A stretch of DNA of 64,000 nt from Stenotrophomonas nitritireducens (GTDB lineage: Bacteria; Pseudomonadota; Gammaproteobacteria; Xanthomonadales; Xanthomonadaceae). Below, one piece after another: positions 26,987 to 36,610 of the stretch. The stretch's first letter is position 1; the number at the start of each line of letters is the position of its first letter. The position numbers were made by a program, and so were the translations under genes. The notes under the pieces were generated by a model. That model was not told the origin of the DNA. It was given only the letters and a program-made list of their open reading frames with translations, and ran no database searches. Where the stretch lies: contig NZ_LDJG01000015.1 in NCBI RefSeq assembly GCF_001431425.1, positions 124,001 through 188,000 of the forward strand, in the 5' to 3' direction.

Positions 26987-28273
26987 TTACTGCTGTTCGC
27001 GGGCGATGGCGCGCCAGCCGATGTCGCTGCGGTGGAATTCGTTGGCCCAGTGGATCTTCGCCACACCGGCATAGGCGCGCTGCTGCGCATCGCCGACGCT
27101 GTCGCCCAGCGCGGCCACGCAGAGCACGCGGCCACCGGCGCTGACCACGTTGCCGTCGGCATCCAGCGCGGTGCCGGCATGGAACACCTTGGCACTGGCC
27201 GGCACATCGCCCAGGCCGCTGATCACATCACCGGTGATCGGTGTTTCCGGGTAGGGCCTGGCGGCCAGTACGACACCGAGCGACGGGCGCGGGTCCCACT
27301 GCGCCTCCACGCCGGCCAGCGCGCCATCAATGGCGGCTTCGACCAGATCCACCAGATCCGACTGCAGGCGCAGCATCACCGGCTGGGTTTCCGGGTCGCC
27401 GAAACGCACATTGAACTCGATCACCTTGGGCGCGCCGCTGGCATCGATCATCAGGCCGGCATAGAGGAAGCCGGTGAACGGCACGCCGTCGGCGATCATG
27501 CCTGCCACGGTCGGCTCCACCACCTCGCGCATCACCCGGGCATGCACGTCCGGGGTCACCACCGGTGCCGGCGAATAAGCGCCCATGCCGCCGGTATTGG
27601 GGCCGGTATCGCCGTCACCCACGCGCTTGTGGTCCTGGCTGGTGGCCATCGGCAATGCGATGCGGCCGTCGACCATCGAGATGAAGCTGGCTTCCTCGCC
27701 TTCGAGGAACTCCTCGATCACCACGCGTGCGCCGGCATCGCCAAAGGCATTGCCGCTGAGCATGTCGTGCACGGCGGCCTCGGCTTCTGCCATCGTCATC
27801 GCCACGATCACGCCCTTGCCGGCGGCAAGACCGTCGGCCTTGATCACGATGGGCGCGCCCTTCTCATGCAGATAGGCCAGCGCTGCGTCCACTTCCGTAT
27901 GCACGGCGTAGTACGCGGTGGGAATGCCGTGGCGGGCAAGGAAATCCTTGGCGAAGGCCTTGCTGCCTTCCAGCTGCGCGGCGGCAGCGGTCGGCCCGAA
28001 GATGCGCAGGCCTGCCTCGCGGAAACGGTCGACCACACCCAGCACCAGCGGCACTTCCGGGCCTACCACGGTCAGGCCCACGGCCTCGTCCTGCGCCAGC
28101 TTCAGCAGGCCCTCGATGTCGGTGACCTTGATCGCGACATTGCGGCACTTGCCTTCGGTGGCGGTGCCGGCATTGCCGGGGGCGACGATCACCTCGCTAA
28201 CGCGCGCGGACTGGGCCAGCTTCCAGGCCAGGGCATGTTCGCGGCCGCCGGAGCCGATGACGAGGATCTTCAT
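26987..28273 (-). CDS. purD: Phosphoribosylamine-glycine ligase
   Basis: PurD ligates glycine to phosphoribosylamine in purine synthesis. The 428-residue protein shows the GAR synthetase N-domain ('MKILVIGSGGREHALAWKLA'), the ATP-grasp region ('IVIKADGLAAGKGVIVA', 'SQDHKRVGDGDTGPNTGGMG') and the C-domain ('EFNVRFGDPETQPVMLRL'). The ATG at 28273 gives the family length. It is last in a purH-containing minus-strand operon, 23 bp after the lipoprotein gene. Confidence 0.97.
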   Translation of the reverse strand: MKILVIGSGGREHALAWKLAQSARVSEVIVAPGNAGTATEGKCRNVAIKVTDIEGLLKLAQDEAVGLTVVGPEVPLVLGVVDRFREAGLRIFGPTAAAAQLEGSKAFAKDFLARHGIPTAYYAVHTEVDAALAYLHEKGAPIVIKADGLAAGKGVIVAMTMAEAEAAVHDMLSGNAFGDAGARVVIEEFLEGEEASFISMVDGRIALPMATSQDHKRVGDGDTGPNTGGMGAYSPAPVVTPDVHARVMREVVEPTVAGMIADGVPFTGFLYAGLMIDASGAPKVIEFNVRFGDPETQPVMLRLQSDLVDLVEAAIDGALAGVEAQWDPRPSLGVVLAARPYPETPITGDVISGLGDVPASAKVFHAGTALDADGNVVSAGGRVLCVAALGDSVGDAQQRAYAGVAKIHWANEFHRSDIGWRAIAREQQ

Positions 28274-28296
28274 GGGGAATGGTTCCTTTGGGGCGC

Positions 28297-28728
28297 TCAA
28301 GGGGAATGGCAGTCGGACGCTTTCAGCGTGGTCTCGAAGAACAACGCGCCATCGGCATCGACGAAGCGACGGCGTACACCACCGCCGGCGGCATAGACCT
28401 GCGCCAGCGCCTGGTCCGTGCACAGCTCGGCCATCGCGCCCTGTTCATCCCGGCGCAGCGCCTCGAACAGGTCGGGCTTGGCCTTGGCCATGGCCACGGT
28501 GGCGTCGGAGAAGCGGATCACCAGCACCAGGTCGTCGCCATGGCGGTGCACCGAATCGACGATGAGCCCGTCGCGGTAGGGCGTGGGCAACTGCTTGCCA
28601 AGCGCGGCGATGGCCTGCCGCTGGGCGTTGGTGAGGTTCGAATCGGCGCAGGCCGTGAGCATCGTTGCCGATGCGGAAAAGGCCGCGAGAGCGAATGCAT
28701 TACGAAGGTGGGCCATGGCAACGTTCAC
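28297..28728 (-). CDS. Putative lipoprotein of unknown function
   Basis: The 143-residue protein has a signal sequence with lipobox 'MLTAC' (Cys27), predicting a lipid-anchored mature part of about 117 residues. That part is mixed alpha/beta with two further cysteines ('ELCTDQ', 'ASDCHSP'), possibly forming a disulfide. No known family was recognised. It lies tightly between the oxygenase gene (4 bp) and purD (23 bp). A start four codons in (MAHLRN) is equally possible. Confidence 0.65.
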   Translation of the reverse strand: MNVAMAHLRNAFALAAFSASATMLTACADSNLTNAQRQAIAALGKQLPTPYRDGLIVDSVHRHGDDLVLVIRFSDATVAMAKAKPDLFEALRRDEQGAMAELCTDQALAQVYAAGGGVRRRFVDADGALFFETTLKASDCHSP

Positions 28729-28732
28729 GCCG

Positions 28733-29470
28733 TCAGGTCTCGTCGGGACGTGCCTGCCACAGCGTGGAATGCTCGTCTACGCGCTCGGCCTCGGGGCGGC
28801 CATTGGAATAGTAGTAGAGAGCCAATGAGCGTCGGGTTGTTCCTTCGGGGCAGGCAAGCGGATCGGGCATGCCATGGAAAGAATCGTGCGTGGTGGAGAA
28901 AATCACGCAGCGGTTGGCAACGGGGGCGATGCTCTGCACGCGCGCTGTCATTTCGCGATCCCACAATTCCAGATTGCCGCCCCAGTCCGGGTTCCACTCC
29001 GGGTTGAGGTAGATCAGAAGGTTCAACCTGCGATCCAGATTGAAGGCTGGCAGCTTGTTGAAATCCGCATGAACCCTCAGTACCGCTCCCGGCAGGTACT
29101 GGTGAAGGCCGCCACCCGTCATGTGCGCGTCCGGGATCAGGTCGCTTATTCCGGTTACCTGTTCCAGGTAGCGGAGGAACGGAGACGAATGCAGTTCATG
29201 CACGAGCGCGCGCAATGTCCTGCCGAAGAGAAGCTCGTTGCTGTAGCCAAGTTTCAGCTTTTGCGCCACCCGCCCTTGGGCATCCAGCGCATCGGCACGC
29301 CGCCAGTCGTCGATGGCATGGGGGTGCGGAAATTCCCGGACTGCCTCGGCCAAGGCGGATTCCGTGAGCAGCCCATCAATGACGATATGGGGGAATGGCT
29401 TCGCATTGGCGTATGCCACTGCATCGGTGGCCACTCTTGATTTCAGGTGTTCCAGCTTGGTCAGCAGCAT
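28733..29470 (-). CDS. 2-oxoglutarate/Fe(II)-dependent oxygenase
   Basis: The 245-residue protein has the double-stranded beta-helix core of 2OG-Fe(II) oxygenases (2OG-FeII_Oxy_3, prolyl-hydroxylase-like). The metal triad is His134 and Asp136 ('LRVHADFNK') and His199 ('[10 protein letters not shown]'); Arg213 or Arg214 ('[12 protein letters not shown]') would bind 2-oxoglutarate. No signal peptide is seen, so it is cytoplasmic. The substrate is unknown; relatives hydroxylate prolines in proteins or small molecules. It lies 15 bp after purH inside the purine operon, and its base composition looks clearly less G/C-rich than its neighbours. Confidence 0.85.
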   Translation of the reverse strand: MLLTKLEHLKSRVATDAVAYANAKPFPHIVIDGLLTESALAEAVREFPHPHAIDDWRRADALDAQGRVAQKLKLGYSNELLFGRTLRALVHELHSSPFLRYLEQVTGISDLIPDAHMTGGGLHQYLPGAVLRVHADFNKLPAFNLDRRLNLLIYLNPEWNPDWGGNLELWDREMTARVQSIAPVANRCVIFSTTHDSFHGMPDPLACPEGTTRRSLALYYYSNGRPEAERVDEHSTLWQARPDET

Positions 29471-29485
29471 TGATCGTGAGTCCCC

Positions 29486-31069
29486 TCAGTGGCGGAAGTG
29501 GCGCACGCCGGTGAACACCATGGCGATGCCGTGCTCGTCGGCCGCGGCGATCACTTCGGCGTCGCGCATCGAGCCGCCCGGCTGGATCACCGCGGTGATG
29601 CCGGCTTCGGCGGCGGCGTCCAGGCCGTCGCGGAACGGGAAGAACGCGTCGGAGGCCATCACCGAACCCGGCACGACCAGTCCGGCATCGGCGGCCTTGA
29701 TGCCGGCGATGCGCGCCGAATACACGCGGCTCATCTGGCCGGCGCCGACGCCGATGGTGCGCTCGTCCTTGGCGTAGACGATCGCGTTGGACTTGACGTA
29801 CTTGGCCACGCGCCAGGCGAACAGCAGGTCGCGCAGTTCGGCCGTGGACGGCGCGCGCTGCGTCACCGTCTTCAGCTCGTCGATGGTCATGCCGCGGTTG
29901 TCGGCGCTCTGGATCAGCAGGCCCGAACCGATGCGCTTGGTGTCGTAGTTGTTGCGCGCGTCGCCGGCCGGGATGCGCAGCACGCGCACGTTGGCCTTCT
30001 TCGTCGCATATTCCAGCGCGGCAGGCTCGTAGTCCGGGGCGATCAGCACTTCGACGAACTGGCGGTCGAGGATGGCCTTGGCGGTGGCCGCGTCCAGCGT
30101 GCGGTTGAAGGCGAGGATGCCGCCGAAGGCGCTGGTCGGGTCGGTGTTGTAGGCCATTTCATAGGCGGCGCCGACATCGGCGGCCACGGCCACGCCGCAC
30201 GGGTTGGCGTGCTTGACGATGACGCAGGCCGGCACCTCGAACTGGCGCACGCATTCCCAGGCGGCGTCGGCATCGGCCAGGTTGTTGTAGCTCAGCTCCT
30301 TGCCCTGCAGCTGCACGAAGGTGGCCAGGGTGCCCGGCACCGGGTACAGGTCGCGGTAGAACACGCCGCTCTGGTGCGGGTTCTCGCCGTAACGCAGGTC
30401 CATGACCTTGATGAAGGAGGAGTTCATCTGCGCCGGGTATTCATTGCGCACCGGCACCGCGGCGCTGGTGTCGGTCACGGCGGACAGGTAGTTGCTGATC
30501 GCCGCGTCGTACTGGGCAACGCGGTTGAACGCGGCCACCGACAGTTCGAAACGCTTGGCGGCCGAGAGCTGGCCGTCGTTGGCGGCCAGTTCGGCCAGCA
30601 GCGCGTCGTACTGGTCCGGGCTGGTGGCCACGGCGACGCGGCCGAAGTTCTTGGCCGCGCTGCGCAGCATCGCCGGGCCGCCGATGTCGATGTTCTCCAC
30701 CGCGTCGGCCAGGCTGCAGTCGGCCCTGGCGGTGACCGATTCGAACGGGTACAGGTTCAGCACCAGCAGGTCGATCGGGGCGATGCCGTGCTCGGCCATC
30801 ACCGCATCGTCGGTGCCGGCGCGGCCGAGCAGGCCGCCGTGCACCATCGGGTGCAGGGTCTTGACCCGGCCGTCCATCATTTCCGGGAAGCCGGTGACAT
30901 CGGACACGTCCTTGACCGGCAGGCCGGCCTCGCGGATCGCCTTGGCGGTGCCGCCGGTGGACAGCAGTTCGACGTTGCGCGCGGCCAGCGCACGGGCCAG
31001 ATCGATCAGGCCGGTCTTGTCGGAAACGGACAGCAGGGCCCGGCGTACGGGCAGCAGATCAGCGGACAT
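29486..31069 (-). CDS. purH: Bifunctional AICAR transformylase/IMP cyclohydrolase
   Basis: PurH carries out the last two steps to IMP. The 527-residue protein has the MGS-like cyclohydrolase domain (about 1-195, '[18 protein letters not shown]', '[15 protein letters not shown]') and the transformylase domain with '[12 protein letters not shown]' and the catalytic '[11 protein letters not shown]'. The ATG at 31069 gives the standard length. It follows fis by 92 bp on the same strand. Confidence 0.97.
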   Translation of the reverse strand: MSADLLPVRRALLSVSDKTGLIDLARALAARNVELLSTGGTAKAIREAGLPVKDVSDVTGFPEMMDGRVKTLHPMVHGGLLGRAGTDDAVMAEHGIAPIDLLVLNLYPFESVTARADCSLADAVENIDIGGPAMLRSAAKNFGRVAVATSPDQYDALLAELAANDGQLSAAKRFELSVAAFNRVAQYDAAISNYLSAVTDTSAAVPVRNEYPAQMNSSFIKVMDLRYGENPHQSGVFYRDLYPVPGTLATFVQLQGKELSYNNLADADAAWECVRQFEVPACVIVKHANPCGVAVAADVGAAYEMAYNTDPTSAFGGILAFNRTLDAATAKAILDRQFVEVLIAPDYEPAALEYATKKANVRVLRIPAGDARNNYDTKRIGSGLLIQSADNRGMTIDELKTVTQRAPSTAELRDLLFAWRVAKYVKSNAIVYAKDERTIGVGAGQMSRVYSARIAGIKAADAGLVVPGSVMASDAFFPFRDGLDAAAEAGITAVIQPGGSMRDAEVIAAADEHGIAMVFTGVRHFRH

Positions 31070-31161
31070 GGGGTGGGGAGGGAAGCGGAAGCGGGCCGGT
31101 ATTGTAGCCGCGCGTTCACCTCCATGCCCCCGGCGGGCGGCGCATGCCCGCGGGGCGGGAC

Positions 31162-32266
<1,105 letters not shown>

Positions 32267-32295
32267 GGCGGGGCGGCTGGGGACGCTGCGGTCAT

Positions 32296-33210
32296 TCAAG
32301 CACGGCGCACGCCGGTGATGCGCATCCAGTCTTCGTCCTGCACGGCTTGCAGCTGCTCGAACCAGGGGGAGTAGCGCTCCAGCAGTTCGCCTTCCTGGCC
32401 ATGCAGGATGCCGGACAGGGCGATGCGGCCGCCCGGCGCGACGCGCGCGGCCAGCAGTTCGGCCAGTGCGTCCAGCGCCGAGGCCAGGATGTTGGCGACC
32501 ACCACCGGATAGGTCGCCACCGGCTCGTCCCCGGGCAGGTAGGCGGCGATATGCACGCCATTGCGTTCGCCGTTGTCGGCGGTGGCGGTCAGTGCCTGCG
32601 GGTCGTTGTCCACGCCCACCGCGGCGGCGGCACCGAGCTTGAGCGCGGCCAGGGCCAGGATGCCCGAGCCGCAGCCGAAATCGAGAACGGTGCGGCCGGC
32701 CAGTTCGCCATCGGCGGCCAGCTGGTCCAGCCAGCGCAGGCACAGCGCGGTGGTCGGGTGGGTGCCCGAGCCGAATGCCAGGCCCGGGTCCAGGCGCACG
32801 ATGGCGGCCTCCGCGCCCTGCGCCGCCTCAGGCAGTTCGTGGTTCCACGGCACGATCCAGGTGCGCTGGCCGAACTGCATGGGCTGGAACTGGTCCAGCC
32901 AGGCGCGTTCCCAGTCCTCGTCGGCGACCTGGCGGAAACCCGCCGTGCTCCAGTCCAGGCCGGCGTCGAAGGACTCCAGCGCGGCCAGCAGCGCCAGCGC
33001 ATTGGTCTCGACCGGGAACAGGGCGGTCAGCACCAGCTCGTTCCACAGCGGCGTCTGCCCCACGCCCGGCTCCAGGATCGCGCGCTCGTTGCTGGTGTCG
33101 GCATCGGCGTCGAGCATCGTCACCGCCAGCGCGCCGACATCGTCGAGTGCGTTCTCGTAGCGGGGCTGGGTGGCTTCGGTGCAGCGCAGGGTGAGTTCGA
33201 GGAAGGGCAT
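32296..33210 (-). CDS. prmA: Ribosomal protein L11 methyltransferase
   Basis: PrmA trimethylates ribosomal protein L11. The 304-residue protein has an N-terminal L11-recognition domain and a SAM-binding domain with '[20 protein letters not shown]', preceded by '[20 protein letters not shown]', which is diagnostic of PrmA. '[10 protein letters not shown]' is the NILA motif near the active site. It is upstream of the DUF3426 gene and fis, about 231 bp downstream of accC. Confidence 0.96.
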   Translation of the reverse strand: MPFLELTLRCTEATQPRYENALDDVGALAVTMLDADADTSNERAILEPGVGQTPLWNELVLTALFPVETNALALLAALESFDAGLDWSTAGFRQVADEDWERAWLDQFQPMQFGQRTWIVPWNHELPEAAQGAEAAIVRLDPGLAFGSGTHPTTALCLRWLDQLAADGELAGRTVLDFGCGSGILALAALKLGAAAAVGVDNDPQALTATADNGERNGVHIAAYLPGDEPVATYPVVVANILASALDALAELLAARVAPGGRIALSGILHGQEGELLERYSPWFEQLQAVQDEDWMRITGVRRA

Positions 33211-33390
33211 GGGTGTGACGGCGACAGCGGAATGGAAGCGGGCATCCTAGACGAGGCGGCCGCCGAATGCGCGCGACGCCCTGCCTGGGGAAAGCCTGGA
33301 AGCGGCTTCAGCAGCGAGGGAGCTTTCCCGGAAATTCGTGGGCAAGCCTGATCGCGGCTGGAATCGCTCCTGCGGGTATTGCCGGAAACG

Positions 33391-33418
33391 GAAGAAGGCG
33401 GGTTGCCCCGCCTTCTTG
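33391..33418 (-). terminator. Hairpin after accC
   Basis: An 11-12 bp G/C-rich stem (GAAGAAGGCGGG with its complement) with a short loop lies 24 bp beyond the accC stop. On the minus strand it is followed by a weak T-rich tail, so it probably ends the aroQ-accBC transcript. Confidence 0.6.
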
Positions 33419-33441
33419 CATCACCGCATCGATTGCGCCGC

Positions 33442-34809
33442 TCAGGTCAGCGCGATCGACTGGTTCTTGCGCTCGGCCAGGCGCTTTTCCAGGTAGTGGA
33501 TGTTCTGCCCACCGGCCTGGAAGCCCTTGTCACGCATGATCCGCTGCTGCAGGGCGACGTTGGTCTTGATGCCGTCCACGACCATCTCGCTCAGCGCCAC
33601 CCGCATGCGGGCGATGGCGGTGTCGCGGTCCGGGCCGTGCACGATCAGCTTGCCGATCATCGAGTCGTAGTTGGCCGGCACGCGGTAGCCGCCGTAGATG
33701 TGCGTGTCCACGCGCACGCCCGGGCCGCCCGGCGGGTAGAAGCCGGTGATGGTGCCGGGGCACGGGAAGAAGGTCTCCGGGTCCTCGGCGTTGATGCGGC
33801 ACTCGATGGCATGGCCGTTGATCTTGATGTCGCTCTGCTTGATCGACAGCTTGTGCCCGGCGGCGATCTTCAGCTGCTCGGCGACCAGGTCGATGCCGGT
33901 GATCATCTCGGTCACCGGATGCTCCACCTGGATGCGGGTGTTCATCTCGATGAAGTAGAAGCGGCCGTTCTCGAACAGGAACTCGAAGGTGCCGGCGCCG
34001 CGGTAGCCGATGCGGATGCAGGCCTCCACGCAGACCTTGCCGATCTCCTCGCGCAGCTCCGGAGTGATGCCCGGCGCCGGCGCTTCCTCCACCACCTTCT
34101 GGTGGCGGCGCTGCATCGAGCAGTCGCGTTCGCCCAGGTGGATGGCGTTGCCCTGGCCGTCGGCCAGTACCTGGATCTCCACGTGGCGCGGGTTCTCCAG
34201 GAATTTCTCCATGTAGACCATGTCGTTGCCGAACGCGGCCTTGGCTTCCTGCTTGGTGGTGGCGATGGCGTTGACCAGCGCGCCCTCGGTGTGGACCACG
34301 CGCATGCCGCGGCCGCCACCGCCGCCGGCTGCCTTGACGATGACCGGGTAGCCGATCTCGCGGGCGATCTTGACGTTGGTGGCCGCATCGTCGCCGAGCG
34401 GGCCGCCCGAGCCGGGCACGCACGGCACGCCGGCGGCCTTCATCGCGCGGATCGCCTCCACCTTGTCGCCCATCAGGCGGATGGTGTCGGCCTTCGGACC
34501 GATGAAGATGAAGCCGGACTGCTCCACGCGCTCGGCGAAATCGGCGTTCTCGGAGAGGAAGCCGTAGCCGGGGTGGATGGCCTGGGCGTCGGTGACCTCG
34601 GCCGCGGCGATCAGCGCCGGGATGTTGAGGTAGCTCTCCGACGACGGCGCCGGGCCGATGCAGACCGACTCGTCGGCCATGGCCACGTGCTTGAGGTTGC
34701 GGTCGACGGTGGAATGCACCGCGACCGTGCGGATGCCCAGGGTGTGGCACGCGCGCAGGATGCGCAGCGCGATCTCACCCCGATTGGCGATTACGACCTT
34801 GTCGAGCAT
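33442..34809 (-). CDS. accC: Acetyl-CoA carboxylase, biotin carboxylase subunit
   Basis: AccC carboxylates biotin on AccB using ATP and bicarbonate, the first half of the committed step of fatty acid synthesis. The 455-residue protein has the ATP-grasp fold with the glycine-rich loop '[14 protein letters not shown]', '[20 protein letters not shown]' and '[15 protein letters not shown]'. Length and all landmarks are standard. It starts 10 bp after accB. Confidence 0.98.
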   Translation of the reverse strand: MLDKVVIANRGEIALRILRACHTLGIRTVAVHSTVDRNLKHVAMADESVCIGPAPSSESYLNIPALIAAAEVTDAQAIHPGYGFLSENADFAERVEQSGFIFIGPKADTIRLMGDKVEAIRAMKAAGVPCVPGSGGPLGDDAATNVKIAREIGYPVIVKAAGGGGGRGMRVVHTEGALVNAIATTKQEAKAAFGNDMVYMEKFLENPRHVEIQVLADGQGNAIHLGERDCSMQRRHQKVVEEAPAPGITPELREEIGKVCVEACIRIGYRGAGTFEFLFENGRFYFIEMNTRIQVEHPVTEMITGIDLVAEQLKIAAGHKLSIKQSDIKINGHAIECRINAEDPETFFPCPGTITGFYPPGGPGVRVDTHIYGGYRVPANYDSMIGKLIVHGPDRDTAIARMRVALSEMVVDGIKTNVALQQRIMRDKGFQAGGQNIHYLEKRLAERKNQSIALT

Positions 34810-34819
34810 GGCCGGCGCC

Positions 34820-35305
34820 TCAGGCGATCACGAACAGCGGCTGGTCGAACTCCACCGGATTGCCGCTTTCGCCGAGGATGGCGACCACGGTGCCGGACAC
34901 TTCGGCCTCGATCGGGTTGAACATCTTCATCGCCTCGATGATCGCCAGGGTCTCGCCGGCCTTGACCTGCTGGCCGACGTTGACGAAAGGCGGCTTGTCC
35001 GGCGACGGCGACGCATAGTAGGTGCCGACCATCGGCGCGCGCTGCACGTGGCCGTCGGGCAGGGCATTGCCCGGCTTGGCGGTGCCGCCGGTGGAGGCCT
35101 CGGTCGGCGAGCTCATCGGCATGGCCGGGGCGGCGGCCACCGGCGCGGCGACCTGGACCGGGGCGGCGACCATCGGCGCCGGCACGTAGCCGCCGACCGG
35201 GGTGCGCGACAGGCGCACGGATTCCTCGCCTTCCTTGATCTCGATCTCGGCCAGGTTCGACTCTTCCAGCAGGTCGATCAGCTTCTTGATTTTGCGCAGG
35301 TCCAT
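34820..35305 (-). CDS. accB: Biotin carboxyl carrier protein
   Basis: AccB carries the biotin of acetyl-CoA carboxylase. The 161-residue protein has a helical N-terminus ('[20 protein letters not shown]'), an alanine/proline-rich linker (about 40-90) and a biotinyl domain whose 'EAMKM' motif places the biotinylated lysine at Lys127. It is followed by accC with a 10-bp gap and preceded by aroQ, the usual gammaproteobacterial order. Confidence 0.98.
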   Translation of the reverse strand: MDLRKIKKLIDLLEESNLAEIEIKEGEESVRLSRTPVGGYVPAPMVAAPVQVAAPVAAAPAMPMSSPTEASTGGTAKPGNALPDGHVQRAPMVGTYYASPSPDKPPFVNVGQQVKAGETLAIIEAMKMFNPIEAEVSGTVVAILGESGNPVEFDQPLFVIA

Positions 35306-35367
35306 AGGATGCCTCTTGGGTGTTGTCGGCCGCGGAGCGCCAGCGCGCCGCCGCCGGGGAATGGGGG

Positions 35368-35802
35368 TCAGAGCCGCTGCAGGGCGGCGTCCATGGCGTA
35401 ACGGTAGCTGTCCGCGCCGAAGCCGCAGATGACGCCGGCCGCCTTGTCGCTGAAATAGCTGTGCTGGCGGAACGGTTCGCGGGTGTGGGGGTTGGACAGG
35501 TGGATTTCGATGAATGGCAGGGCCACGGCCGCCAGCGCGTCGCGCAGCGCCACCGAGGTATGGGTGAAGGCGGCCGGATTGATCAGGATGAAGGCGGTGC
35601 CGTCGCCGCGCGCGGCCTGTACCCGGTCCACCAGTACATGCTCGGCGTTGGACTGCAGGCTCTCCACCGCGTGCCCGGCCGACCCGGCCTGCCGCGCCAG
35701 CGCCGCATCGATATCGGCCAGCGTGGTGTGCCCGTAGACCTCCGGCTCGCGCGTGCCGAGCAGGTTCAGGTTGGGGCCGTGGAGGACCAGCAGTTTCGCC
35801 AT
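35368..35802 (-). CDS. aroQ: Type II 3-dehydroquinate dehydratase
   Basis: AroQ performs the third step of the shikimate pathway, removing water from 3-dehydroquinate. The 144-residue protein shows '[19 protein letters not shown]' with the catalytic Arg/Tyr loop, '[18 protein letters not shown]' and the catalytic-histidine region '[15 protein letters not shown]'. It is first of the aroQ-accB-accC set, 62 bp ahead of accB. Confidence 0.97.
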   Translation of the reverse strand: MAKLLVLHGPNLNLLGTREPEVYGHTTLADIDAALARQAGSAGHAVESLQSNAEHVLVDRVQAARGDGTAFILINPAAFTHTSVALRDALAAVALPFIEIHLSNPHTREPFRQHSYFSDKAAGVICGFGADSYRYAMDAALQRL

Positions 35803-36003
35803 GTGCCTGCGGTGGACGGGAAAGGGCGGCAGTGTGAGCGAACCGGGGAATGCTGTCCAGTTCGGCGAAATTGGCGGCGTTTTAATCGAATGTTTGAAAT
35901 TATCCGACGCGGCGGCGATGCGGTTGCCGCCGGCCCGGAATGCTGGCGGCGGGCCATCAATGCGGGGCTCAGGCCCTGTATATCGATGCAGGATCGCCGC
36001 AGA

Positions 36004-36609
36004 TCAATGCAGGTCGGCCGGGTCGGAGGGGCCTGCAGTGCTTTCCGCCCAGGACTCGATCTCGCCGGCCTTGAACGGCCCCAACTTCTGTTTGACGATC
36101 CGTCCCCGTGCATCCACCAGCACGCTGTAGGGCAGCAGCCCCTGGACGTTGCCCAGCTTCGCGCCGGCGTCGCCGGGGCCGGGGGTGTCCAGCAGGATCG
36201 GATAGTAGACCGGCACGTTGCCGAGGAAATCCAGCACGGCCTCGTGCGTATCCAGCGCCACGCCCACGACCTGCGGGCCGTTGTCGGCATGGTCGGCGGC
36301 GAAGCGTGCCAGTTCCGGCATTTCCTCGATGCAGGGGGCGCACCAGCTCGCCCAGACGTTGATCAGCAGTGGCCGGCCGAGGAAGCGGTCGGGGAACACC
36401 ACCGGCATGCCGTCCAGGTCGGGCAGGGTGAAGGCGGGCAGCGGGTCGCCCGGCTTGGGCGGGGGCGGTGCCGGGGCTGCCGTGGCCGGCATCGTCGAGG
36501 GTTCGGTCATCGCCGGCACGACGGGGCCGGCCGGATGGCTCAGCCAGGCGCCGGCGGCCAGCCCGGCCGCCGCGGCGATGCCCACCGCCCACCACAGCGC
36601 GGTACGCAT
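36004..36609 (-). CDS. TlpA-like periplasmic thiol-disulfide protein
   Basis: The 201-residue protein has an N-terminal membrane anchor (about 5-22), a proline-rich linker and a thioredoxin fold of the TlpA/ResA type with active site 'WASWCAPC' (Cys90, Cys93). Such proteins act in the periplasm, often in cytochrome c or copper-site reduction. It starts 1 bp after the dsbD stop, so it very likely receives electrons from DsbD. Confidence 0.9.
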   Translation of the reverse strand: MRTALWWAVGIAAAAGLAAGAWLSHPAGPVVPAMTEPSTMPATAAPAPPPPKPGDPLPAFTLPDLDGMPVVFPDRFLGRPLLINVWASWCAPCIEEMPELARFAADHADNGPQVVGVALDTHEAVLDFLGNVPVYYPILLDTPGPGDAGAKLGNVQGLLPYSVLVDARGRIVKQKLGPFKAGEIESWAESTAGPSDPADLH

Positions 36610-36610
36610 C

